A stretch of 64,000 nt of DNA. Origin: Fratercula arctica (taxonomy: Eukaryota > Chordata > Aves > Charadriiformes > Alcidae). The notes under the pieces were generated by a model. It made no database searches, was not told the origin of the DNA, and saw nothing but the letters and a program-made list of their open reading frames with translations. Shown here piece after piece: positions 1 through 12,825 of the stretch. Numbering within the stretch: position 1 is the stretch's first letter; every line of letters starts with the position of its first letter. A program made the position numbers and the translations under genes. Where the stretch lies: NCBI GenBank assembly GCA_947846985.1, contig CANTUZ010000021.1, forward strand, positions 674,711-738,710, given 5' to 3'.

Positions 1-2690
1 AATCTCCACACACGGCACGTGCAAAGGAAATGGCCATGGACCCACCTCTCCAAACCTGCCCTTCTGAAACACTGGCAGATGCACAGGTTCTGCTCTCCAG
101 GCTTCAGTTATAACGATCAGCCAAGACACTGTGACTGCAACACACGCTGCTGACACATTCATGAACCACAAGCCATCCTAACCCACAGCTCCCTCCTTCC
201 ACCCTGATGTGAGCCATCTCTGGATTCAAACACGTGCAGTCTTAAGTGTTGCACCTCAGCCCCCATCCTCTCTTACGTTAGGCCTTGAACACCTCTTCCT
301 CTGCTCCGTGAGATCCAAACCATGGGCTTACTGGCTTTTCTTGATGTCATGTATCCCACTACCTCTTGCCATAGCTCTCATAATGCTCCCAGTAAGGAAC
401 CACAATAGTCTAAATAGTCTACTTTATGAATGACGTAAGAACAAATTCCAGCAAGGTTCATTACCTCCCTGTTACAATGGAGATAAAAGAGACTGACCAA
501 ATGATCCTTTGGTACTGCCCTCTGCTTCCCAAGTTCTGCTCCCTGCAACTCACGGAGAACACTCACATGATTCCCTGTCACCATCACGGAATGAGCATTT
601 GTTCGCTTTGGAGTGAAACCTCAAGTCTACATCACAACAAAAGCAGAACATGGGCTTGCAAATAGTTTGAGATTCCCTGGAGCACCCCACCTGGCATCCA
701 ACTGCAAATTCAGAAGAGTGTGGTTTTCTTATAGTTTCTACATCATATTTAGTGGCCTGATGAGAATGTCCAGGTACCGCAGGGCACCTCAAATGTTTGG
801 ACAGCTGAACTGAGCTCTGTACAGCTGTATTAGGCAACCCAAAGATGGGCGTAAATTCCAGAAGCTAAACAGAGTTCATTCCATCCCGGCTGTTGTAATG
901 GTCACAACTAGACCGCAAGGACTGGCCCAAGAACTATCTTTTCGATGTATAGTACAACAAAGATGATCTATCAAGTCTGAAGTAGTCATGTTTGCTCTAG
1001 CTGTAGTCCTGGAGAGAGAGGAACACCTCCAGAAGACAACTCTTTCCACATGTCCTGGAGACATGCCTTGCCACTATACTCATCAGGCACCTTTTTCTCT
1101 GCTACGTGTCTAGATTTGCAGCGTTATTACTTTTCACACGTACTGTGACTGACAGAGTCCCTCTAGATGCACGGGGTGCAACCAGGGTGTGAATCCCATA
1201 AGTTTTCACTCCATTCCTGAATTCCAAGTTCCAACTGTCCACAACAAGGCAAACTGCATTCACTCCTGGGCTAAAGTCAATCCACAGATTCCCTCTGTGT
1301 TGTGGTGAGACTCTCCAGCTTGTTTGTTTCAGGGACTATAACCACAGACAATGGGAACAAAATCTCATCATTTGGCTCCCTCTACAGTTCTCCATCAGTA
1401 CCGCAGAAAGTCTTGCAAATCCAGACACCGCTGGTTGCCTTTACACATATTGTAACTGTTGAAACAGAGTTTCCCGCATGTTCCTTGTTCATCCTTTTAC
1501 AACTAATGTAGCAACAGAAGTTCTTCTTGTGCCCTTGATATCTCTTACAAAGCTGGCTTTCCTAACACCGCTCCTAGATGCCTTTGCAAAGTTTCTAAAT
1601 CTTATTTCACAGCCTGTGTGCCGCCTTTTTGCATTGGAGCTCTGCCATGAGCTCCCTGCGTAGACAAGCCAATTTCCTGGCGGGCCTACTTGTTTTCCAG
1701 AGGATCAGGATGAACGGTTCTTGCACTGGGGAGGATGCTATTCTCAAAGACCTGACAGTTTTCCTGAGCTCCACCAGCACCATCTACCCGTCAGGTATCA
1801 GAATGTGCATCTGTCTAGCTGGACTAGCTGTCTGGAAAGACCCTGGAGGCTCATATTTCTCCCCAGTTTAGACAGTGAGTTCAGGTGAAACATTCAGGGA
1901 ACTATTCAGGTGTCGAAACTTTTAAGTGTCTAGTATAGATTTAGACAGTCTGAGGTGTCTCAAGTATGTGTATGGGGCTTTTCGTTATGATGCAAGGCCT
2001 CCGGAAGTCAGTTTCTGGACAAGCGGTTGGAGGTCGCATAGGGAGGACCTGCACTGATCCACCTGCACTGATGTGCCATTAAGGCACACAATACAAAGGT
2101 GCTGAGCACTCGAGTCCTGTTCAGCTTGCAAATGAGATTCTTCGTAAATAAACTCAGTGAGATGGATTTGGAACATTCCTGTACTCAGAGCACCTGATCA
2201 CGCAACAAGTACAAGTAACTTATTTATGGAATTAATGAATTTGTCATGTTAAATATGCCACATATTCCTCGAACATATGGATAACCAATGATGATGATAA
2301 ATTTGGCTTTATTTTTCATTCTGTGAGGTGATTAATAAACACACACGTCTTATGTTATGTTCTTTGATTAGTGCTTCCAGGAGTTGTGTTGGAAGCAACA
2401 CAGAATGACACAAACCATCTGAAAAGGCACTAAGGAGAGAATCAGTTTCCGAAACACAGATGCCTCGTGTCATTAGCCTCAGGCAGTTGATTTGGATACC
2501 CCAGAGTATCTTCAAAGGCAGTAGTTGTTCACGTTCAGGCAGTTAATTTGCACACGAGATGATTTTGGTTATGCTTGTGGATTGTTCCTTCAATGTCTAA
2601 AAGAGTCAGCTGAGCCCCATGAACCATGTTTTTCTCCTCACAAACTCAAAGGGGAATCTCAGGGTGACTAGCTTCAGTGCAGGCTATATC
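1..2690. other. No gene recognised
   Basis: The open frames here are all short, lack recognisable domains and overlap on both strands. I see no OR, immune-receptor or transposon protein motif. The sequence looks like ordinary AT-rich intergenic DNA, possibly with decayed repeats I cannot name. Confidence 0.5.
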
Positions 2691-2699
2691 GGCCATTTT

Positions 2700-3607
2700 C
2701 TCTTGTCCTATTGCCTGTTCCTTCGGAATAGAGACCGACCCCTCCCCCTCACTGCAACTTCGTTTCAGGCAGTTGTAGAGAGCAATAAGGTCTCCCCTCA
2801 GCCACCTCTTCTCCGAATAAACAATCCCAGTTCCGTCAGCTGCTCCTCATAAGATTTATTGTCTAGACCCCTCACCAGCTTCGTTGCCCTTCTCTGGACA
2901 TGCTCCAGAATCTCAATGTCTTCCCTGTAGTGAGGGGCCCAAAACTGAACACAGTATTTGAGGTGTGGCCCCACCAGTGCCAAGTACAAGGGGACAATCA
3001 CTTCCCTAGTCCTGCTGAACACACTATTCCTGATACAGGCCAGGATGCTGTTGGCCTGCTTGGCCACCTGGGCACACTGCTGGCTCATACTCAGCCGGCA
3101 GTCGACCAACACCCCCAGGTCCTTTTCCACCGGGCAGCTCTCCAGACACTCTTTCTTAGGCCTGTAGCACTGCATGGGGTTGTTGTTATGCCCCAAGTGC
3201 AGCACTTGGCCTTGCTGAAGCTCATACACCTGGCCTTGGCCCATCAGTCCAGCCTGTCCAGATCCCTCTGCAAAGCCTTTCTACCCTCAAGCATGTCAAC
3301 ACTCCCACCTAGTTTGGTGTCATCTGCAAATGTGCTGAGGCTGCACTCAATCCCCTCATCCAGATCATTGATAAACATGTTAAAGAGAACTGGCCGTAAT
3401 ACCAAGTCCTGGGGAACACCACTTGTGACCGGCCACCAACTGGATTTAACTGCATTCACCACCACGCTCTGGGCCTGGATGTACAGCCAGTTTTTTACCC
3501 AGTGAAGAGTACTCCCATCCAAGACATGGGCAGCCAGTTTCTCCAGGAGAATGCTGTGGGAAACAGTGTCCCGATAAACAACATACCCAGCTTTTCCCTC
3601 ATCCACT
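2700..3607 (-). mobile_element. CR1 LINE fragment (reverse transcriptase to 3' region)
   Basis: Read on the minus strand, this encodes the end of CR1 ORF2. The upstream frame (about 3244-3606) carries the RT segment with [10 protein letters not shown], the catalytic DD box, preceded by a degraded SGVPQ motif. A second frame (about 2798-3244) continues with [20 protein letters not shown] and the usual CR1 C-terminal region. The two frames do not join, so the copy is broken. It is truncated at both ends and the octamer tail is not seen at the low-coordinate end. Confidence 0.85.
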
Positions 3608-3609
3608 AG

Positions 3610-5220
3610 ATGCTTAGATAAGTCCTAGTCCCCAGGCAAAAAAAGCTTTAAGAAGACTGGCCTGAGCCTTATGGGGTTTAAATATGAATTCCAAGCACAT
3701 ATTGTGGCAAAGTGGAAGTTTTGACATCTTCAGAAATGTCAGTTTTGCAGAATCAGCAAAGGTCTTGTTACATAGAAAGAATGGCTTCCCCACGGAACTC
3801 TGTAGAATCCTGTGGCCATATTTTTCAATGCATCATGAAATATATGAGGGGAGTTACCCTAGCAATTCATCCTCCTTAAACATCTAAAGAAAATTGCTGC
3901 AGCAAATTTCTTTAACTAGTGGTCTTAGAAGGGTGAGTCAGTCCATCCTGCAATGAACTTCCATGAAAGGTCAAAGAAATCACCAATTTGTTTAAATTTC
4001 TCTCCGTGGACTCCTGAAGACTTCTAGGGTGACAAACTGTGGCTTAGGCATCCAAATCATGGACATAAAATGTCAGAGGAATGTTAAAATCTCAGGCTAA
4101 GTGCTGAAAAGCATTTGTAATTACCCACATGAAAAGGTAGGGGTGTCTTTCTGAGGAAAAAGGTTTAGGACAGTTCTCTTTCTTCAACCATCTTTGCATC
4201 CCAAGCTATTAATGAAAAACTGACTCCGTGGTTGTGGTGCACCTGCTCAGACTTTGATATCGACAAAGTAGGCACTTTCTCCTGAGTTGTTTGTGTTAAT
4301 TCAGATGGCTGTTATGTTGCACAATGCCCCAAATCATGCAACAGCCTAAGCTAGTCAATTATCAAGTCAACCTAGAGAATTGTCTCAGAGGCTGATAATC
4401 GCATGCAGTGTCTACAGCTAGATGAGATGAATCCCAGCCAAAATTTACATTTCACCTTTAAAGGTATTTTTAATTGTTTGTGTGTCCTTGATGGCAGCGA
4501 TGTCTTTTATTTGCTTCCTTACAAAATCACCTTGTAAGAGGACATTGAGTAAGGCATCTCTGTAGAACTCGTATTCACATTTGCCAAGTGTTGAGTCTAG
4601 AAGAGAAAAAGTTGTAAAGTAAATTCACATAAATGGCTGAAAACAGCTGAGATGACAATTACAAAAAAATGTGAATATGAAATGTCTAAAAATATATAAC
4701 CAGTTAAGAGTGAGTTACAGCTATGCAATCAGCTGTGTAGCATTCACGTTCACCGAGACAATTATAGTCATGCTGGTGTAGTTACCCTAAACCAGAGATT
4801 AAATTACTCCCTCTGAATTAGATCCATTCCTCTGACCTACCTTTAGCTGCCTAAAAAAATTACTCTTTAAAGCTAAATTATTCGTCTAAGAATCGGCTGT
4901 CCTCAACAACTCTTTTAAAGTGAAATGGGCCACTCTTCAGAGGAGCGGGATTGCAATCAGCTGATTTGGAGACTCACTAGTTAGACGTTGAAATGTGAAC
5001 TAGTCACCCAACCAACTGGTAAAATCCGAAAAGAGACGCGACCCTTTTCCAGAGAAAAATGTCTCATCCTCACTTGGGCATTAAGGTAAATCAGATTAAC
5101 TAATTTGATAGTGAAAAGTCTAGGGTAATCAGCACAGGCTCCGAGTGCTAAAAATTACATGAGGAGAATCTTCCCTCAAATATTGTAAGTTATTTTCTTT
5201 CATTGTCTTGTAGGGGAAGA
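3610..5220. other. Gene-free AT-rich interval
   Basis: No convincing coding, RNA or repeat structure is visible on either strand. It separates a CR1 fragment from an olfactory receptor remnant. Confidence 0.45.
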
Positions 5221-5226
5221 AAATGG

Positions 5227-5586
5227 TTAAAACTTTCTAACCTTTAGGAAATATTCACAGTTCTTGATGACTTTACTCAGGGCATCCTTCACCTCTCTAT
5301 TTCGCAGACTGTAGATGAGTGGGTTGAGCAGCAGAGTCACAACAGTGTAGAAAACTGAGAAGAATTTATTCAGTGCTTTCAGCGTCCTAGTTTTTGGCAG
5401 GATATAAACAATTATTAAGCTTCCATAAAAAACTGTAATAACAATGAGGTGGGAAAAGCTTTCTGCATCCCAGTGGTGGAAGACATTCTCAGGACAGTGG
5501 TAACGATATACATGTAGGACACCAGGGTTAGTAGGAAAGGGGGCAGTGCACGTACTGATGAGAGGATGAACACCAACATTCCTCAT
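5227..5586 (-). pseudogene. Olfactory receptor C-terminal remnant
   Basis: The minus-strand frame encodes only the last third of an OR. It shows a TM6-like SHLIVITVFYGSLIIVYI, then a TM7 block ending LLNPLIYSLRNREVKDAL, the OR family hallmark (NPxIYSLRN). The stretch before SHLIVI reads DAESF instead of the KAFSTCxSH motif, which points to a small deletion. No upstream transmembrane segments can be found in any frame, so five or six of the seven helices are missing. A short exon of a spliced gene is unlikely because avian OR coding regions are single exons. Confidence 0.85.
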
Positions 5587-5589
5587 GTG

Positions 5590-7592
5590 CCGTGTATCAA
5601 TTCAAGAGGAAATGGCATCACAGCCTGGAATAGAGCATCGAGAACTACATTTAATTATTGATCCATCATCACCAAGTAATTACAGAAGAAAGACGTTATT
5701 GTTGACATTGTGTGGTTGTATTGTTTATTTTCTTTTAAGCAGTTCTTGAACATTCTCCAGATAATAATCTACAAGAGACATTATTGTATATTTTTAATTT
5801 TCTCTTATGCAAAGTTTTTAACAAAATTGTTTCCTTGTATTTGGAAAGCATCATATGGAACTGCAGCAGGACTTTTTGATGATTTAGACTATGCCAGTCC
5901 AATGCCATCAGTGGAAAACTGTAATATGCATTTTTTAAGAACTGGACAGATTGATGAGTGTTTGTGGGTACTGAACTTGATAAGAAACTGAAATATCCAG
6001 AAAAATGTTGAGGAAAATGTTGAAAGATATGGCTTATCTCACTTGGCAACATTTTTTTTTAAACCTGAAGGGTCAGAAAGCGATATTCCAGGCAACGGAA
6101 ACAGGCTATGATTTAGAAATCTTCAGTCAAAAGCAGAAAGAAAAAGAGAGGAATTCTTGAATGGGTGACCATTTCGTCACCCAAGATGACAAGTACCATA
6201 CCTAGGAAATATAACAGATACTGAAGGAAATCATGAAAAGAAATGTATTTTTTATTTTAGTGCACTGTTAGTTATTAAACCTATCAATTTCTCTTCTTTC
6301 TCTCCCTCTCTTCTCTCCTCTCTCCTTTTTTTAATTTCTTTTCCTTTTTAGAGGTTGACAGGTTTTTATTCATTTTTTGTTTGGTTGGTTTTGTATGGGT
6401 GTGTGTGCGCACGCTTTTTTTTTTTCTTTCTTTCTGTTAAAGAGTTCCTTCAGAAGCTAAAAGAACACAAGGCTGAGGAACAAGAAAGTGATCTGCCAGG
6501 GACCTGGTGTTACTTGTTAAATTAAATATTGTTGCACACACAATTAACCTCAGTGTACACACATATCTGAACATATTAATCCCACAGTCGGTGTTCAAAG
6601 TAATTGAGATGAGCTATACTGTAACGAGGATTTTCTCTCTCTTGACCACAGGCTACTGTCTTAGTTCTGGACAGTCATATTGAAATATCTTTATTTCATT
6701 TAGATGAAACATCCAAAAGAGTAACACTTCAAAGTAGAACACAAAATATTCCTGTTTCACAAACCGTATTTCAATAGAAAAGATCATGGGAAATTCCCCC
6801 ACCAACCTTGCTGCAGGACAGTTTGCAGTTGTAATTCTTACAGGCAGAGTGCTAAGGCTATCAGTAGAATTTCTGCCCTTCTTAGCCCAAAATATACTGT
6901 ACGAATAGAAACTAAAAAAATACCTAAGGAAATTTGGTATTCAGTTACACTACGATGAATATCTAACAGATTAACAGCGTGCTTAGTTGTCTATTCATTC
7001 TTCCTGCTGTAATTTTCTTCATACCCTGTGCATTAACGTCCATCCTAATATTTTCAACCTGGACCAATCTTAGAGGACAGAAGAGAGTTATAAAATAATC
7101 TTTTCTGATTTAACCAAAATTAATCTGATTTACCTCCTAGAAATGTGATTTCAGCCTAGTTTGATACGACTCCAGCTGAATCAGGTCTCCAGATGGCTGC
7201 GGCTCCGCTCTGCCTGCCTGTGTCCTGCTGAAAGATGAGCCCCCATCTGGAACTGATACAGGATGGGTCAGTTATCCCATTGCTCCTTTTTCCTGCTGGA
7301 ATAACAAGTGTCCCTTGGCATTACTGCATTTGGGAATTTACCATTAACAACCCACAACTCCTCATATGTTTTGCAGATTTTTCAGACTGTGACACCACTG
7401 GAACAGGGTGAAAACAGAATTTTCAGTCTGAAATAGGATCTTTACAAAGTACTTTTCCTATTTGTCTTTATCGTTTGCTTTCTCTGTTACTTTGTTTCCC
7501 ATTATCAGTCAAAATTGCAAGTAGCTGCTTATTTCTGTGTGACTATTATTTACATTCAAATGATTTATTTTTCCTAAACTGTGTTCTACAGA
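5590..7592. other. Gene-free interval with pyrimidine-rich tract
   Basis: No gene is recognised. A CT/T-rich low-complexity stretch lies at about 6290-6440. The short open frames here have no family motifs. Confidence 0.45.
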
Positions 7593-8110
7593 TGTTGTAT
7601 TGGGTCTGGCTGGGACGGAGTTAACTTTCCCCACAGCAGCCCTCACAACGCTGTGCTTTGTAGCTAGAACTGTGTTGATGACACACCAGTGTTGTGGCTA
7701 CTGCTGAGCAGCACTCGCGCAGCATCAAGGCCGAATGTCCCACGCCCTACCCCTCCATCCCCAGAGACCAGCAGGCTGGGGGTGGGTTGGAAGAGGACAT
7801 TAGCCAGGACAGCTGACCCACTCTGACCAAAGAGATATTCCGTGCTGTATGACATCATGCTAAGCAATCAAACCTAAGACAAAGGAGGAGGAAAGGAGCG
7901 CATTCGCTATGAAGTTGTTTGTCTTCTGAAGAAACCAGTACATGTACTGAGCTCCTGCTTCCCAGGAAGGGGTGGACATTGCCTGCTGATAGGAAGCAGA
8001 GAATAAATTTTTCCTTTTTTTTTCTTTGCTTCTGTGTACAGCCTTTCTTTTTTCTTGATTAAACTGTCTTTATCTTGACACACGAGTTATTCATCTTACT
8101 GCACTCTCCC
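7593..8110 (+). mobile_element. Solo LTR of an avian endogenous retrovirus (probable)
   Basis: The stretch opens with TG and the phrase GGGACGGAGTTAAC followed by a run typical of a common avian LTR family. It has AATAAA near 8002, T-rich sequence after it, and a U5-like TTAAACTGTCTTTATCTTG segment near 8060. No gag, pol or env frame adjoins it, so it appears to be a solo LTR. The right end is uncertain and I could not establish a target-site duplication. The assignment rests on remembered resemblance to avian LTRs. Confidence 0.6.
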
Positions 8111-8429
8111 AGTGAGAGACAGTCAGGAGGTGCTCTGGGAGCAACACATCGGAAGCCCAATGCGATTTGGCCCCTCGAGTGCCTTGGTGCCCCAGCGAGG
8201 TGGGTTGTCTCAACCAGGGGCTGGCTGCCAGGGAGGCATGTGCGTGGGGCTGGCTCCTGCATGGAAGATGGAGATGGAGCATCCCAACCCAGCAGATGAG
8301 AGGACACACCCATGTCAAAAGCAGGTATATAAGCCTGAGCTGGTGTGCAAACTCTCCCCATTCCTCAGCTGGCCAGTATGTTGGGTTTGCTTCTTTGCAA
8401 TCGACCGCCCAATTAACAGCCTGGCATTA

Positions 8430-9330
8430 TTCAGTGTATGGCCCTGAGCCCAGTCTCCAAACCTGCAGCCAGTGCTGCAGGCCTGGCAGGGGGACAGGTT
8501 CCCGGAGGGACGAGTGCCACCTCCTCAGGCACCCAGAAGACACCGCCCTGGTCGCAGGGCCCCCTTGGCAGCTGCGGCCCACGGCACCAGGCGCGGGGGC
8601 AGAGGGGAAGGGCTGGGCAGACCCCCTTTGGCCGGGAGCAGGCCTGCAGAGGCCTTTGCAGCCCCTTCCTCGGCTGTGCCCGGAGCATCCTGCGCCGGGA
8701 GGGCCGCGCTGCCCGCTCGGGCGCGGGCGGGGCGGGGGCGCGGATGCTCCCGCCGCTGCAGCGGCTCTTGCCGCGCTCACGCCCACTCGCCTCTTTGGCT
8801 TCCGAGGCGGAGCGAGGGGTCCAGGGACCCCGGCCAGATCCCCTCCACCGGGGCTGTCCCCTCTCCCCTCTCCGTCCCACAGCCTCCCGGCGGTGTCCGC
8901 CGCCCCCACAGCCCCCAAGGGAACCGGGCGCCCCGGTGCCGGGGAGCAGGTTTGCAGCGATCCCAGTGCGGATCCCGGTGTCTCCGCCCCCCTGGCCCTG
9001 CCTCCCCGCCGTCCCGGTCCTCTGTCTGTCCGCCTGCCCCTCCGCCTCTCTCTCCACCGCAGCCATCCCTCTCCCTTGCGTGGCCCTGCATCTTCCCGCC
9101 TGCCCGAGCATCTCTTGCTCTGTCTCTGCAGCCCTCCCCGCTCTGTTCCCGTGTCTCATTCGTCTGCCCCTTTCTCTCTCTCCCCCTTCCTCTTCCATCT
9201 CTCCCTCCATCCGTCTGGTCATCACTCCAGCCCTGCTGACTCTGGCCTTGATTCTGGTGAGTGTCTGCTTGTTTGTGCGTCACTTTGTCATTCTGGCCTT
9301 ATTCTCTGCTCATTGTCCCTGTTCGCTGAG
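8430..9330. other. GC-rich, CpG-island-like block without a recognised gene
   Basis: Base composition changes sharply to G+C-rich with frequent CpG, especially 8550-8990, then grades into a C/T-rich tract ending in a 23-T run. Long open frames exist on both strands and in several frames at once. That is expected from GC-rich DNA lacking stop codons, and the predicted proteins are proline, arginine and alanine rich with no domain. It could be a promoter and untranslated first exon of an unrecognised gene, or unmethylated repeat-like sequence. I do not call a coding gene. Confidence 0.55.
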
Positions 9331-9336
9331 GATGAC

Positions 9337-9359
9337 TTTTTTTTTTTTTTTTTTTTTTT
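9337..9359 (+). repeat. Poly(T) run
   Basis: Twenty-three consecutive T residues close the C/T-rich end of the GC-rich block. On the minus strand this would be a poly(A) tail, but no retrocopy is recognisable beside it. Confidence 0.9.
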
Positions 9360-9399
9360 CAGAAATTAGCCTGTATATTCATCAGTTGCCTTGTGTTGC

Positions 9400-12300
9400 A
9401 ACTGAATATATGTGTCTGAACATCAAAGATTTACATGTCTAGATATGTATATGAAGGCACTAGTCAGCACTGTCATGAGAATGTTCAGATTACTGATAGT
9501 TTCAAACTTTAAAACAGAACTTCACTAGGTTGACATTCATTAATATTATACATCATCAGTGGTTAGTTTTTAGTCATCGTCATTCATTATCACCATCTAT
9601 TCAATTCTTAACAATGTTATTCTATGCCTGTTGTGTCTGACACAATGAAAGCTGCTCCCTGGAATTCAGCAAAGTTGCTGCTGCTTTTATGACACTGCTA
9701 ATAACCCTTCCTCTGCTTCCCCATCTGAGGAGAAAGTCCTGGAAGAAGGACGCCATTTTTTCACCCAAAAGATGGACTCTTGATAAAATCTATGTATTTT
9801 TTAAAAAGGAAGGTAGGAAGAAGACCATGAAATATATATTTTCTTTTTCTAAGTACATTTGGTTAATTTTTTCCTGTAGATAATTCCTGCTCCTTTTCAA
9901 CCGTTCCCAAAGATATTTCTGGTCTTGGTATTTTTCACTGTATATCTATTTTTAAATAAAATGGCAAGACATTTCTTCTAATTGTCATGTTATTTTTTAT
10001 TTATTTTTTTCTTTTCAGGGTTAATTTTCCTCAGGAGAAAACTAAACACAGTTATTACCTCTCCTCCTACCTCAGTATGTTTGTTGAGCTAATGAAGAAC
10101 TGGTACAGAACTGAAACTCTGTTGTGTTTCAGACAGACATATCTGAATTACTCATTACATCTTCTGCAAAACCAATATTCAGAAATCCTTAAAATGATCC
10201 CAGCAATTTATATATGTACTTTACTCCTGCAAAGTAGGTCTCCAGTTCCAATGGGTAGACTCACAGTATACCAATGTGACAGACATAATAGTTATGAATC
10301 TTCTCCCACTTCTGTGGAGCAATGTGTTCAGACAAACAATTAATGCCCTTTACTATATTTCTAGCCTTTCTGTGATTGAGGAAACATCTGTGATGGGAAA
10401 AGCTGTGCCCACTCACACTTCTTCAGAGGCATTGCCAATGTGTGATATCCCAAGATGCAACATCCCCAGTTGGGTCTTGAGGTTGGCAAGCAACATAAAT
10501 AGGTTCAAGAGTGTGCTTGATCCATGTGACAAAATTACACAAAAAAGCATCTGGGTTCAATAACACAGGACTTCCCTTCTGAACCTACTACTTTGTACAG
10601 GGATGGCCTCATTTACCTCCTGCTCTATCTACTATTGTAACACCACCCTGCCTGGCCACCCTACTTGCACATTTTGCAACAACCATGAAACTTGCGTGCC
10701 TCCTTCAGTAAGACTGGGTCCCTGCTAGAGCAGTAACAATGGGAAGACTGGTGAATTTTTAAATCTACATTATAATGTCTACATTAAGCAAGTTCACTTC
10801 ACTAGTACTGTCAGCTAAGATCATCTTTGATTTCACCTGGTCCTGCAGGTTCAGGAGTACACATCCTGCTGTGTTTTACAAAGCTCTGAAAATGCTCTAT
10901 TTAAAGTAGCAATCATTTAAATGAAGCCCCGTTGCAGGTATTATGTGAAGTCTAGAACAGAAACATACTTCGTAAATCTCCTAATATTTCCAGCTTCTCT
11001 CTAGGAAAAATAAACAAATAAATATTTCTGGCCACATCCCAGCTTTAATCACAAAGAGTTAAAAGGAAAAAGGAAATGTTTGGTTTTGTGGTTTCCTTAA
11101 CTGTACTGATGTGGAGATGTGAACTGCTCGCTACAGAGAGTAACACGCTCTTCAACTGATCTGCAGATTATGACCTAAAGGTGTGTTCATGGAGGCACTA
11201 GCTAATCACTGAGATCATATTTTCAAGTGTTTGCTAAATCATGGCCTGGACCTGTCGCCAAAACAGCTTCAAGTGAGTTTTTGGGTTTTTTGGTTTTCTT
11301 TTGTTCTGTCACTAGACACACTAAATGCTTCACTTCCATGTGAGAAAAAACAGTTTTGAAGAATAACTGGAGAAACTTTTCAGGCTTTACTAGTTCCAGA
11401 GCATTCAATTAACAGAGTTTCCTAACTCTTACTAAGCCTCATAGTTCTAACGGTGATGATCCCCCAGTAATTAAAAATTTAGTAGTTTTCATAATTAGCA
11501 TCAGGGAAGGAACAGATGATATGTTGAAATGATCCACTTTTATTTTGCTTTTGGACTTACATGATTATGACAGGTCTAAAATAACAACTGTATTTTTACA
11601 CAATCATTTTGAAAAACAGAAAATGGAGCTGTCTTTTGGGCAAAGGCCAAAGGATTATTTTCCTGAGTAAAAATAAGTAAATAAATAAAACAATTTTTGT
11701 TATAAAATAAAATTTTATTTTTAAATAAAAGTCTTTTCAATTCAGACTCCAAAAAGAAGGTGCTATAAACAATACTGGCAATTAACAGGTCCACCACAGC
11801 GCGGTTAGGAAAGAAAATTCATCTGGAAAGAGCTGGTAAAGTCAACATCACCTTCATGCCCAGAGTCTTCTTAGACAAGTCCAAATCGGTACGGTCTCAG
11901 ATGCAGGTGACAACAGTAAAGAACAAACAGGAATTTGAAAAGCATGAGGTTTTCTTCTTCTGAACTCTGGCTTCAGATTTTAAAAGTGACCACCCTGAAA
12001 ATCTTCCTAACAGCTCTGGAATTGCAAGGTGTTCAAAAACAAGTCTGGAGTTTTTCATTTTCTTGTATGTTTAAAGTTCAAGGGTTTTCCCACTAGATTG
12101 AGTAGAACATACCTCCACCCAAGGCTCCCAAGAGTACAAATACCATCTCAACCCCCAGACTCTCAATACTCTTCCAGAAGATGGATCTTAAAATGCACTG
12201 ACAGATTTCTAGAAGCTCAAAGTCCATACTTCCCACAGAAGGCAAAACTATAGCACAACACAACCACTACAAGGCAAGGATTCAGGCAGTAAGCAAATAT

Positions 12301-12820
12301 GTGTGCCTTAAAGTATCCCACTACCCACCAGGGTCCCTGAGTAACATTAGTTCTGTTTCTCTAAAACTGAAAGAAAAATTCCATTAGCACAGAAACAGAA
12401 CAGAGCTTGTAAACTAAAGTTTGCAAATCCATAGCATTGACCACTCTCTAGAACAAAGCAAAACTTCTTTCTTCTGTAACCTCACCAAGTGTACCTCCCT
12501 GTGGCAAGTTCAATTTGCTGCAGTCCATGTTCATACACCAATATGATCTTTCTCCTCTTATTATTGCCCTCCTAAATTGCTTCTGTATTTCCAGTATGGT
12601 GTATATCAAGTGCCTGGTTTTCTTTTCAGAACCAGCTGCTATATTGCTAAAGTGTATTGGAGACTCATATTCCACCATATTGAAGTTTGTGTCATGTAGG
12701 CAAAAAAGTGAGTGAGGGACAAGAGATCAGAGACAGTAACAAAGTTTCTGACACTCACTGCACAAATGCATACTGGGAATATGTATATGTCTTCAGCCTT
12801 TAAGGTGCTTCACCATAAAG
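9400..12820. other. Gene-free AT-rich interval
   Basis: The interval holds only short frames without motifs. No OR, CR1 or LTR signature is recognised. Confidence 0.45.
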
Positions 12821-12825
12821 TTTCT

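Noticed and set aside
8438..9442. Long plus-strand open frame (334 codons) and others overlapping on both strands
   Set aside because: Open in several frames because of GC richness. Proline/serine/arginine-rich, no domain, and it runs through a poly(T) tract.
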